In this document: piece after piece, positions 23,518 through 34,705 of the stretch | Numbering within the stretch: position 1 is the first letter of the stretch | Layout: every line of letters begins with the position of its first letter | Origin: Multifurca ochricompacta | Lineage: Eukaryota > Basidiomycota > Agaricomycetes > Russulales > Russulaceae | Length of the DNA stretch: 64,000 nucleotides | NCBI GenBank assembly: GCA_022496185.1 | Contig: WTXG01000201.1 | Span: 1-64,000, forward strand | Reading direction: 5' to 3' | Notes under the pieces: generated by a model | Databases searched by the model: none | What the model was told of the DNA's origin: nothing | Seen by the model: only the letters and a program-made list of their open reading frames with translations | Program-made: the position numbers and the translations under genes

Positions 23518-24762
23518 TTACAATTTCGCCTTCCTCCTTTCCAACACTCCCAGATTCTCATACTCGATCTTCTGCTTACGTTTCGCTGCAGCGGCCGATT
23601 CACTGAGATCCTAAGAAAACGCGCGGTAAAGGTTGTGGGGGTTAATATCACGCCCAAAAAAGGGGGAGTGCCCAATAAAGTACCTTTGCTTGCAAAGCGA
23701 AAGCTCCCCATGTCGCCTGATACTCGAGTGCGGCATCAACACTATTTATTCAAAACGAAATCAGCGAGGAAGGGAAGAAAGAAAGAAAAAGAACGCAACG
23801 AATGATCAAGGGCATGAGCGATGAACCGTTTGACGCCCGAGACGGCCACAGGACTCTTCCTAGCGATCCCTTCCGCAAATTCAAGAGCTGCCTTCACCAC
23901 CTTCTCTCTCGAACCCGGTACCACCCGAGAAACAAGTCCAAACTGAAGAGCTTCCTGAGCTCCAAAAACCCTACCCGAAAACGCAACCTCATACAACCAA
24001 GAGAGATCACCGACCAATTTAGGGAATCGAGCTAAAGTCCCAATATCAGCCGCTAAACCTACGTCTACTTCCCTAATACTAAACGCTACATCTTCTGCTG
24101 CCCAACGTACGTCTACGGCACCTAGGGCATCTAGGGCGAGTCCGAAAGCGACACCGTGGACGGCGGCTATGACGGGTTGGGGGATTCGGGAGGGTGCGTT
24201 AATGGATATTTGGTAGTCGTGGATATAGGCACGGGTTAACAAGGCGCGTCTTCCTATGTCTTCATGCCGAGGGAGTGCAAGCAAGTCGGACACTGTCGAG
24301 GTGAGGAGGAGAGCAGGGGGGGGGGGGGTAAGGTGAATGAATAAATGAGTTTTGGTATTAAAAGTAATTGGTTTTTTTTTCAACGTACAGTCCACGCCAG
24401 CTGAGAAAGCCTTGTCAACGGCAGAGGAGAGAACGACGACACGGACGGTAGGATCTTGACCGATTTGATCAAAAGCTGTACCATATTCACGCCAAAACCT
24501 GTTTTTTTTTTTTTTTAAATCATTATTTCCTTTAATTATAACCCCCCCTCTCCCGGTACGTACTCTTCGTTGAATGCGTTCACGGGTGGCCTTTTCGAAA
24601 GAAAAACATCGATTTCGTTAGTAAAAAAAAAAAGGTAGGGGGGGAATATGGAACGAACCTTTTGAGTTGTACATGAAGTACATTTTCAAACGGGAAGCTC
24701 AAATCAACATATTTGAATTGAGAGGCGTAAGACGGAACTTTGTTAGAAGAAGAAGGAGCCAT
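23518..24762 (-). CDS. Peroxisomal dienoyl-CoA isomerase, paralogue 2
   Basis: The convergent paralogue of the gene at 21621-23222. Exons (descending): 24762-24659, 24590-24564 (27 nt), 24498-24389, 24292-23800, 23741-23684, 23610-23518; 294 residues, no frame errors. Exons 2, 3 and the 58-nt exon have exactly the same lengths as in paralogue 1. The acidic set is Asp135, Glu155 and Asp163; GTLARFPKLVGD follows. It ends in AKL, so peroxisomal import is expected again. The extra intron of paralogue 1 is absent: exon 4 is 493 nt, against 371 plus 125 there. The two proteins differ in many positions, so the duplication is not recent; different chain specificity is possible but not shown. Confidence 0.93.
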
Positions 24763-25439
24763 ATAACTTCCACTGTTTTACTGTTCAAAAAGCTGGGATG
24801 GGTTGTGCGAGGGGGAGAGGGGGGGTGTTTGTGTGAAGAGAGAGGAGAAAAGGAAGGGATTATGTGTGCATGGTCAGCCAATCGTTCACTTGTGATATTG
24901 GCTGATTCTTCCGGTTACCGGGTTTACTTTCTACCTTCTGAGGTTCGGGGTAGGCTCGGCGGAGGGGGAAGTGGAAGTGGAGAGCGGGAGGGCGGGCGAG
25001 GCTCGGGTGGGATGAAGGCTAAAATGGCTAATTAATTATCAATTATTATCATTATTATTATCATATCTTACCACAAGTTCCTGGGGGCTCGGTTGGATAA
25101 CACAACAGGAACAGCACCCTCCTTAGGCGTTGGTCCCACTGCCCATAGGAAAAAGGGTTGTCACGTGTCACCATCGTGACAGCTTAGCCTAGACTGATTA
25201 TGACCAATCCAACTAACTCAAGCATCACGGAGAGTACGATGATGTGTCAAACGACATTCAGGGCGCAAAATAAAGGTATCAAATCAATATATTCCCAGCA
25301 GTCATTCAACGCACAGCCAGCCAGGGAATATAGGAATTGGTGAGAGAAAAATGAACTAATAAGGGAATACTGCGTAAAATGTTCCAAGGCAAGTTCGTGA
25401 GATGCATAATGACCGTATCATCCATATCAGTCATCATAC
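24763..25439. other. Spacer before the divergently facing isomerase and transporter genes
   Basis: Lies between the start of isomerase paralogue 2 and the stop of transporter 1. G-rich near 24810-25010 and AT-rich near 25030. It includes the promoter of the isomerase. No gene seen. Confidence 0.5.
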
Positions 25440-26577
25440 TCAATCAGTACGACGTGGGGGGTATTTTCCAAGAGGAATGGTGAATAGGTCGTCAGACGTG
25501 AGCATCTCCGAGAGGCCACAGTAATAAGCAATGAGCGCGGTGACAATTCCGAGGTATCCTCCACCCTTAACAATGTCAGTCTTCTTCATCATGTTACCTG
25601 CAAAATGTTTGCTTAGTATTAGCTAACGACAAAGATATCATCACATACCGATCGCCAAAACCATGAATGTCAAAGTAAGGAAGAAGAAAAGGGCGGTCAG
25701 GCCAAGTGACTTGCGAAGTGAGCCAAGGCTACGATACGAGGTTCATGGATCAGCACGGTTCCAGAATATTTAGGAAGAGGCGAGGGTAAGGGCAACACGA
25801 TCAAGAGTGAACGGCGCCCGCCCGCGTGAATGACTCACAAAAACAAAAACGTGACGATCATCCATGAAATAAGGAAGATCCCGATCGCATCATCCTCCAT
25901 GCCGGGCTTAGCGTTTGCATAAGCGGAGGCTACACCCGAGTTGGGAATGAGCAAGGTCGCGAAGGAGAGCCAGAATGCGCCATAAGATGTGAATGCTGAA
26001 TGTTTTTTTTGAACGAATGGTCAGCAAAATGGCACACACATAGGGAGATGGAGATTGAAGGTTGAAAGATAGAGTAAAAGCGGGCCGCGGACCGTAACTT
26101 GTGGAGTCCGATGGATACCCCACGTTATGTGCCTGACATGTGACAACTTTAATCACTTCATGTTGTGTACATGCATTATCACCTGTGTCGATGACTTCCA
26201 CGGTTGTACCCATCCTCCTTCTCACCTCCCACGACTTTAGGAGATAGGTAGAATGGAATTCTCACCGGTAGCGCCAAAAGTATTACCCGTGGCAAACTCC
26301 CACATGCCTGCTAAGAATTGGGCGAGACCACCACAGAAGAGAGCCATGCCCACAACAACGTTGGGAACGGCGATGTGACGTGCGTGCACATTGTACAGGG
26401 AGAGGACCAGAGTAGTGGACGCGAAGGAGAAGAGACCACTATGGGACAGCTAATCAGTAACATAGCGATGATGATAATAATAATAAATCAATAAAATAAA
26501 ATAAAAACGTACAGCGGACCAGGGTTCCCAAGGCGGCTTCGGCGCGGGTGATGATCAATCTTCTCAATATCAGACAT
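25440..26577 (-). CDS. GPR1/FUN34/YaaH-family acetate transporter, paralogue 1
   Basis: A small plasma-membrane protein with six predicted membrane segments, related to yeast Ady2/Ato and Aspergillus AcpA-type acetate/ammonium carriers. Exons (descending): 26577-26513, 26438-26266, 25995-25839, 25728-25649, 25597-25440; 210 residues. The family signature NPGPLGLFSF is split by the first intron. GGLAQFLAGMWEFATGNTFGAT, here given only as a landmark by GLAQFLAGMWEF, marks the second segment; FTSYGAFWLSF and the C-terminal YYCGLSEML follow. No frame errors. One intron is long for this genome (270 nt, 25996-26265). It is divergent from a second copy starting at 28589, so the pair shares a 2-kb upstream region. 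Confidence 0.93.
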
Positions 26578-28588
26578 TATTAAATCCCGTTAAAGCAAAG
26601 AAGAGAAGGGAAAGACGGGAGGGGGGGGGATAAAGGAGGATAGGAATAAACGGAGGTGAAAGGGAACACAAGAGCAACTGGGTTGAATTTAACGATGCTT
26701 TATACGTACGGCCAAGTCCCAAATGAACTCCTCGGGCGGGCGTTGAATGCAATCGAGAGATTCTGAGTTCTTAGTTTCTCTTCTTCTCTGCTGCCTGTCT
26801 GGATAGCATCCGAGCCGATGTAATAAATAGAATAATATAAGAATAAGAATCCCCCCCCCCTTGATCCACCTAGAAGCGCTGACAACTACGCCAATGGGCG
26901 CGGGCGGCAGATCTAGAAGTGTTGCTTGTTACAGAAACACAAGACCTACCCCCCCCCCTCTCAAGCGCTACGCGATGCCCGTCTCGCCCAATTTTAATTC
27001 TAGTTGAATGACTCGTCCACATTTGTGGGGAAATTAATGAATGAACCTATGAGGGTGTGTGTGTGTGTGTTTGTTTGTTTGTTTGAATTAAATGATGCAT
27101 AAAACGCCACATACGATACGACGCACACCCTACGAATCCATTCTTTCACACTTTCACGAGCGCGCTGGGATGTGAAGAAGATGAAACATTAAAAAGTAGG
27201 CAGGCCGCCGTTCAAATTCAATTCACACAAATCAGTCACGATGGCACGAGGGGGTCTTCTATTCGTTCAGTTCATATGGCACTCACTATATCGGGTAAGC
27301 TTAATCGCTCGCTCGCTTATTTTATTTGGTCCGCGTCCGCCGCGTTGCTTGGCTTGGAGCTTGGAACATTTGTAGAGACCACCTCCGTCTGTCTCCTCTC
27401 CTCTTTTCCAAGGGCGCACCCCCCATTGACCAATGCTTCTCTCTCTCCGTCGCTCTCACTGCATTACACTTGACTCTTTACCCGTTCCTGCCCCGCTCCG
27501 CCCCTCCCATCCTTGGTTCCATAACAACGACATCATGATCATCCATCATCGTCTCTTTGCCCCGCCCCGTCTGTCTGACCTGACCGTTAACCCTGACCAA
27601 TAACCACATACAACACGCATACACCTTACTTTCTTTGACCTAACCGTCCATCCATCTGTCCGTCCCTATCGTACAAATAATACCCGTTAATCGACCCTGG
27701 GCGCTGTGAGGCGTTTGAATGAGTTTTCTTATTATTATTTCCTCCCGCGTAAAAAATCGAGTCGATTTGATTTTCAAATCTCATCAAATGTGTTTTTTTG
27801 GAACGGGGAGTGGGGTATCGGGTGTTTAAACAAGTGACCAGGCTAGCTAACTAAGCCTCCTTTCCCTCCCCCCTCCCCCCATCTACGTTCGAGGCGCCTT
27901 GCGCTAATCATGAAATGTCAATGTTTTGAGTAAAGACCGAGGCCTGTCAATCTTTGCGACGGCATCGAACCTTTCCAGATCACGAAACCTTCCTCCCGGC
28001 GCGCCTCCTTCCCCTTCACGCTTCCCCTTCCCCTTCCCTTCCCTTCCCTCCCCCTTGCCTCCCCACCACAAATTGGCTTCTCGATGGGTCCACCTTCCAT
28101 ACAGGTCGCCAGATTTGTTTGTACTTAACAACGGACATGCACCGGTCCCCCCACACACTTGTGTCTTCTTATGTGCAAACTGCTCTCTCTCTTGGCAGAC
28201 GTTAACATATAGAATAAAACTCGATTTTTTCCCTTGACAGCTGGCGCTAGAGTCACGTACTCAACATAATGTCCATTTTACACGTTCCGTATCAAGGGCA
28301 CCAAATCCAATCAACTAGGCCCAAACAATTTCCCCTTCTCACCGGCTCCGATTGTCAACGTCCTTTGTATTTATTGCTCTGTCAAAGTCATCTTGAGCTC
28401 CTCCCTTCATAAGGTTCCACATCTCTCGTCTCTCAGACCAACAGCTTTCTCTCTCTCTCTCTCTCTCTCTGTCCCTTGTCTGTCTTTGTTTTTTTTTTTT
28501 TGTTTTTCTGCCCAACGTACGCTCCTAGCGGTGCAATCCTCTCTTTTTTAAAAACTCCCCACCCACACAATCCAAACTGGCTTCCAAA
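26578..28588. promoter_or_regulatory. Shared upstream region of the two divergent acetate transporters
   Basis: About 2 kb without a supported gene. It has C8-C9 runs at about 26850 and 26950, GT/GTTT repeats near 27055-27085, a GC-box-like CCCCGCCCCG at about 27560, and a CT-repeat at 28447-28471 close to the right-hand gene. CCCCGC and CTCCGC words fit the loose CreA/Mig1 consensus, which would suit carbon-source control, but such short matches are weak evidence. Confidence 0.4.
28447..28471 (+). repeat. CT dinucleotide repeat before transporter 2
   Basis: A run of about twelve CT units roughly 120-140 nt before the ATG at 28589. Pyrimidine-rich tracts at this place are common in fungal core promoters. 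Confidence 0.75.
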
Positions 28589-29564
28589 ATGTCTGACACT
28601 GAGGCTTCCCTCGTCATCCCCCACTCCCCCCGCCGTATCAAGCTCGGCAACCCTGGCCCTCTGTAAGCTTTCTGCACCCTGTTTTTTTTTTTTTTCCCCT
28701 TCCCCTTCCCCCAAAAATCCTGAACCCTGAGATCTAACCGTGCTTCAATCATAAAAGTGGTCTCTTCTCCTTCGCGTCTACCACGTTCATATTGTCACTT
28801 TATAACGTCAATGCTCGTGGTATCAACACGCCAAACGTCGTCGTCGGTATGGCCATCTTCTGTGGTGGTCTCGCCCAGCTTCTCGCTGGTATGTGGGAAT
28901 TTGCCACTGGAAACACCTTTGGCGCCACCGGTGAGTGACTTTTTATATTCGGTTTTCGGTCTTTCTTCGCATACCATGCTCACGTGATGGGGGTTTTTTT
29001 TTTCTTTCTCTTTCTTTAATAGCGTTCTCGTCTTACGGTGCCTTCTGGCTCTCCTTTGCCACTCTCTTGATTCCGGGTTCTGGTATTGCTGCCGCTTATG
29101 CCGCTTCTCCTAACCCTAGCAAGGAGGGTGATGCTATCGCCATCTTCCTGACTGCCTGGATGATCGTCACTTTCCTCTTCTTGTGCGTGTCACCTGTCTC
29201 AGGCTTTTATTTTTATTTTTTAAATTGTTAAACTTCCCCATCCTCTTTTTTCTTTCTATTTTTAGTATCGCCACTCTGCGCAAGTCTATCGGTCTGTCTG
29301 TACTCTTCTTCTGCCTTACAGTCACATTCATGCTTCTTGCTGTTGGTGAGTACAAGCAAAAATTTAAAAAAAATCGTGTCAAGCTAAATCCTTAAATAAT
29401 TACACTTAGGTGACTTCCAGAAGAGTACCAGCATTCACAAGAGCGGTGGCGCATTCGGTATCGTAACCGCATTCGTGGCTTACTACTGCGGTCTTGCAGA
29501 ACTATTGACAGAGGATGATATTTTCACTATTCCACTTGGAAAATATAATTCCAGGATGGCTTAA
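28589..29564 (+). CDS. GPR1/FUN34/YaaH-family acetate transporter, paralogue 2
   Basis: The divergent paralogue of the gene at 25440-26577. Exons: 28589-28662, 28758-28930, 29023-29182, 29266-29345, 29410-29564; 213 residues, no frame errors. All four introns sit at the same positions as in paralogue 1, and two exons (173 and 80 nt) have identical length. NPGPLGLFSF, GLAQLLAGMWEF, SSYGAFWLSF, WMIVTFLFL and YYCGLAELL are visible. Six membrane segments are expected. By family it moves acetate (and possibly other short acids or ammonium) across the plasma membrane. Whether import or export dominates cannot be read from the sequence. Confidence 0.93.
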
Positions 29565-30232
29565 ACATAGTAAAGTGAAAAAAAAATAAAAAGGGATAAG
29601 AGAGAAAAAAAAGAAAAGAGTTCATCGTTTTTCTTTTCTTTTTTTTTGTAAAATAAAAAAAAAATAACGTTAACAATACTCTGTTTTGTTTTCTCTCTCC
29701 CCTCTTTTTATTTTTTTTTAATTTTCTATCTACTGGTAGTTTGGTTGAAATGTGGAATACCCTTCCCCTCGTCCCGCTCTCTGTGTGGTCATCTGTTACA
29801 TTTTCCTTTTTGGAAACGGTAAGAGCCAACTCATCCGGTTTTTTTTTTTAATTTAAAAAAAAAAGAACAATAAAAACAAAAAGGGTAAGGTCATAACATA
29901 ATTCCCGTCCCGTAGCTTTCCCTTATTTATCATCATCATCATCATCATTATCTAAGGCTACTGATACTTGCTTGACACACATTAACGTGTTTAAAATAAT
30001 AGAAATGATACAATTCATAATTTTGGCAGGACACGTTATTATGTATGGTCCCCCTACCTGTTATAGGTATATAACTTTTTTGTTTGTTTGTTTTTTTGAT
30101 TGTTAAAAAAAACAAACAAGCGGAACCCTTATACAGATCTTTCTTTTTAGGAATAAAAAAACTACCAAACTATTCGTGTCCATGTTAAAAAATTAAAAAA
30201 ACAAAAAATGTTCCCCTTCCCCCTACACTCTC
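29565..30232. other. Spacer between convergent transporter 2 and F-box gene I
   Basis: Rich in A and T runs. No exon chain seen. It likely holds both 3' untranslated regions. Confidence 0.5.
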
Positions 30233-32193
30233 TCAAAAGGTATACCAATACGCATGTGAAATTCTGCTCAATGATGAATCGAGCTATAAACCAAAACGAT
30301 CATCCATCCATCCATCCTTTACAAAAAAAGCGCGAGGGAGGAACGAACCTTGTAGCACAACAACGCATCTTCACACAAGGCACTGAGAAGATCCTCCTTG
30401 CCTGCGAACTCTTCAGGAAGCTTGACAGCATGTCGCGTACCCCTTGCATCATCATCATCACCATATCCTCGTCTTGTTCTCCGCGGGGAGTATGAGTCGA
30501 CATGTAGTACGCCTCGGTCCCAATCAGGTGGATGCGAAACGACCCTCCTACCATAAGCAACCATATACGCTGGCACGATATATGGTAATCTCCTCGATGA
30601 CGTGACGCGTACCAAATCGCGCCACGCAGACCAAGGTAAAGTAGCACCGCCACTGCCCCTCAGCGCAGCAGAACGCTCAAGTAAAACCCGTGTGGGGACA
30701 TGCAACTCGAATTGTTCTTCTCCGCGTTCGACCGGACTCGTGACGATACGCAACACGACTAGTCGCTCGCGCGGGTCGGCTTGAAATGGTGGCGGTGTAC
30801 CGCTACCGGCCGAACCAACCCCCCATGCTTGTTCCCGTGTTGGTAGTGCGTTACGGCGGAATTGGATGTATCGTGAGGTTGTTGCGCGGTCGATGGGGGG
30901 GAGCTCCAGCTGGAAGCATATAGGTTCTGATTCCACCTTCTCCCCATGACCCCCGATGCCATGACGGCGCAGGTCGTACACGTATACGCTGTCCTCTTTT
31001 GAAACGGCGTACGCTATGTGATGTTCATCGATAAATTCGAACGAGGAGAATCTAACCTCTGAGACTTTCTTCAAAAAAAAAAAAAAGGGGCGAGTATGAG
31101 ATGATAAGCTTTTTTTTTTTTAAGCTTAACTGGACCTTACCAGATCTGAAACCAAATCCCCCGTCTTCCAGTTCCAGACGGAGATGAAATATGTACGCGT
31201 GACAGCAGCGACATAATCTCCACAGACGGAGAGGTTAGACACGTCGAAGCGCCGACTTGCTGACCACATTTTGAAGAAGCCTTCGTGTTCAACCAATGGA
31301 TGAGCCGCGCCGCTTGACAGCATGCACGCATGGAAAGTGCCATCCCTAATGAAGCGTGCGAAATAGTTATTAATAATTAAACCCCCACTCAAACGAGAGA
31401 AGACAAAAAAGAAAAAGTGCATACAACACGTAAATGAGCAAATCCTGCGCCACATCGATGCACAACTCGTTCACATTCGCGGGGAGAGAGAGGGTCCAAT
31501 GGGCACACTCAATCTGGCGCAACGCAGATGGGACGCGGTAGACAAGCAAGTCCAAAGTAGGTTCCCCAGTACCACCATTGTCGTTGTTGTTGTGCCTTTT
31601 GGAGAAGACGACGACATTAGCGGAGACGGCCACAGGCGCGCTCCATCCAATGAGCATCGACGCTTTCACGGGCTGGGCTGAGCTGAGGTTTTGCCAAGCG
31701 GAGGCGTAGGCGCTTAACAATTCCATTTTCTCGGCCGTGCTTATCGCCGTCTTCCCACCACTACTTGAACCACCACCGCTTCCAGTGCCATCATCTTCGT
31801 TTTGCGGTTTGGGACCGTCACACAAGCCATTTTCAGCTAGGGCAAGTTTGTAGCGTAGGCTTGTTGAATTGACTATGAAGTTCCTTAGAGCACGGCAGGT
31901 CTAACAAAAAAAAAAAAGAGAAAAAGAGAGAAAAATTTGTCAATCTATACACGCTCATGATCATAATGGCACGACCCCGGAGGGGGTTAAGGGGGAATTG
32001 ATCTACGTACCAGTTGACAGGCAAGCACTGTCTCAGAATCACAACATTCAAGGACCTTGACGATAATCTCCTCTGGGAGGATCGCAAAATAGGAATTGTT
32101 GTTGGGGGGTACTTCAACTGGTTCATAGAGAATGGCCACAGGTTCATTACAAATGTAGGTGGTACCACAGAGAGGGTGTAGTGTGGTGGTCAT
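30233..32193 (-). CDS. F-box family protein (intact member at 30-32 kb)
   Basis: An intact member of the same F-box family as the genes in the first 16 kb. Exons (descending): 32193-32011, 31900-31428, 31345-31141, 31068-30349, 30283-30233; 543 residues. The F-box reads LPEEIIVKVLECCDSETVLACQL. The helix TCRALRNFIVNSTSLRYKLAL follows in exon 2; landmarks given short here are CRALRNFIVNSTSL and GLCDGP. Later come YRVPSALRQI, SVWNWKTGDLV, FEFIDEHHIAYAV, LPWSAWRDLVR and SALCEDALLCYK, then the last exon ending YWYTF. Exon 2 has a Gly/Ser-rich insert. No frame error, so it is the best template for reading the damaged copies. Its role as an SCF adaptor is inferred from the F-box; target unknown. 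Confidence 0.87.
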
Positions 32194-33358
32194 AGTCGCC
32201 TTAATTAATGGGCGTGGGTGATGTGAGTGAGGTGGGGGTGGGTATTGGTGGTGGTGGCATATAAGTCAGATGGTTATAAACGAAATGAGACGGTCAATAC
32301 TAATATTGTTAATCAATTGACATTCTGGTCACGTAGGGAAGGGGTTGGGTTTCCCCTTCTCATACATACCCGAGGCTAAGGCCCAAGGGCCCAAGGGTTC
32401 ACTCGCTCGAACGCTCGTTCTGGATGGTTCTCTTTCTAGTAATCGATTTTGATTACTCGTTCCGGTCAATTTCGGTATTTGCCGTCTATCATCTACACCT
32501 CCACGTGATTTAATTTGTCACGTGTGTCCCCCTGGTGACATTACGGCGGCAGCGACGGAGCTGAGTAGTGGGTCCTGTCCCATGATCTGGATAGTGCAGC
32601 TTTATCTCTCTCGCGCTCGGCAAATGAAAAAACAACTCGTGTTGACTCGACTTTCGGGGAATTTTGGACCGTGATGTAAGTCATTATGCCGACCCGAAAA
32701 AAAAAGAATAAAGGGATCAAATAAAGGATGAAGGATGAACCTATAAACCTTCTCCATTTCGCAAAGCAGTAAAAAAAGTTAGACGAGCAGATTGCGCGAT
32801 AGGAAGGAAAGGAACCCGGTGCACCGGTTCAAAGGAACACATAAATTTTAGAACAATGCAGGGCGAGACTAGTCGGGAGAAGTTCCGAGCAGAGCATCCA
32901 ACGAACATAACACAGGAACATTTAGCCATCACTACCAATTAAATCGAGCCTCGAGCCTCTCGAACGCCCCTCTCTTAGCTCACCAGCCATCGGGTATTCC
33001 CCAGGACCTTGCGTGAAAGAAAATAAAAAGTACGCGCGCGTACGAACGGAACAGCGTACATGAACTCCTCTCCTTTGGAAGATGAGATGAGAGTTGAAGT
33101 GATGAAATAGAAATAACTTGAAACTCAGCAGTCAGAGGGGGAGTATCGAGTGTCGAAGTCGGTCTCAGTTGTCGAATTGACGTCGTTCCTACGAGTTGGC
33201 GCGTCCCAGTTGGGATAAATGTCCTTGATTGACCGCCTAAAAAGTCTGGGCTGGCCCAATTCGGGTGAGAGAGGTTAGAGGTTGGGTTGTATGTGTGGGG
33301 GGGTGATGATTGTATGCGTTTTAAACCACGCTCTTTACTCTACTATAACGGTCATTTG
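32194..33358. other. Divergent spacer between F-box gene and NAT9-like gene
   Basis: It holds a GTGGTG-rich stretch near 32230, CACGTG-type words near 32500-32525 and unique sequence. No exon chain supported. Promoters of both flanking genes must lie here. Confidence 0.5.
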
Positions 33359-34486
33359 ATGAAAGTCAACGCGCACACCGCAATTGTGGGTGATACCGTC
33401 GTCCTCGTCCCTTACCGGTACATATCATATCATATCATATCCACGTTTTTCCGAAAGTGCATATAAAAAAATAACTGGTCAAACCCAGGACAGAACATGT
33501 CGAGGTTCGCCACATTACCCCTTGGCCCTTCAGCGCATACATCTTATTCTACCACCACCCTCCTTCCGGTTCCGCTATTTGTGACGACGACATGACAGAC
33601 CTATCACACGTGGATGCAGAATCCCCAATTACGCGATCTCACTGCGAGCGAGGAGCTCACCCTAGAGGAAGAGCATGCGATGCAACGTGAGCTAAACAAA
33701 CCTTTTTCTATCCACCCCAGTGTGACACACGACCTGGTGGCTACCCAAAAATATATGATCGACGTTGCAAGATGAATAGAAAGTTGGCAAGAAGACGAAG
33801 ATAGTAAGCGTATATATTCATATGTATTCATATATATATTCACACCCACACACACACGCGTCATTGCAGAACTTACATTCATCGTTCTCGCTCGACGGCC
33901 ACTGCGACCACCGTCACCGGACTCTGATGAACAGCCCAGTAATAACGGTACCGCTACGACAACGACGACAACGACCGAAGAAGAAGAAGAAGACTTGAAA
34001 CTTACGATAAATGATGATGAGGATATAAAATCCCTCCCCATGATCGGTGACGTCAACCTCTTCTTTAAAAATCAGCGCGGGGATCCCGAGTTTGAAGTCG
34101 AGTGCGAAGTGATGATAGCCGGTTCGTGCTTGCCCTTCCTCTTTTGTTAATTAATTAATTATACAACATACCCTGTCTATCCTCCCCTGTCTCTTTCCAT
34201 ACCATACCCAGAACCCACCTACCGCGGACAAGGCCGTGCCTATGCTGCCCTTGCACTTCTCCTCTCCTATGCGTGCGAGAAACTAGGCGTCCAGAAAGAG
34301 TCCTTCGTCGCGCGCATCGGCGCGACCAACGCGCGGAGCATCGCGTTGTTCAGCAAGCTTGGATTCACCATCTTCCGAACCGTCGCTGTGTTTAACGAAG
34401 TCGAGATGCGTATCGTCAATTCAGATATGGCTGGTGGTGGCGTTAAATGGCCTGCTGGGCGGGAGCGTGAATATCATCACCACTGA
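33359..34486 (+). CDS. GNAT acetyltransferase, NAT9 type
   Basis: A GCN5-related N-acetyltransferase like metazoan NAT9, which acts from acetyl-CoA on protein targets. Exons: 33359-33417, 33489-33504 (16 nt), 33599-33686, 33780-33803 (24 nt), 33870-34121, 34212-34486; 237 residues, all phases consistent. The N-terminus MKVNAHTAIVGDTVVLVPYR, YHTWMQNPQLRDLTASEEL and SWQEDED match the family in order. GDVNLFF and EVMIAEPTYRGQGRA form the acetyl-CoA site (RxxGxA-like), and SIALFSKLGF follows. Odd is an insert in exon 5 with runs of Thr and Glu coded by repeats near 33950-33995, where family members are short. The two microexons make it easy to mis-annotate. Confidence 0.9.
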
Positions 34487-34705
34487 CGATGACGAGCGAG
34501 TGTGGAAAAAAAAAGAAAAAAAGCCTTTTATTTTCTCTTTCTTTCTTAAACTACTACTAAAAGTTCTATGTTCTATGTCGTATCGATTAAAAAAAAAAAA
34601 GATTTCCCGCAAAGCGGAGGGAGTTCGTCGTAGCAAGAAAGCAAAAATGGTGGTACATTTGGATTTGAAATGGTGATCAACCCCACACCCCACCCCAGGG
34701 ATTCA

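Noticed and set aside
27904..28237. Open frames between the acetate transporters
   Set aside because: Proline/serine- or glycine-rich translations of CT-rich DNA, no family match, no splice structure.
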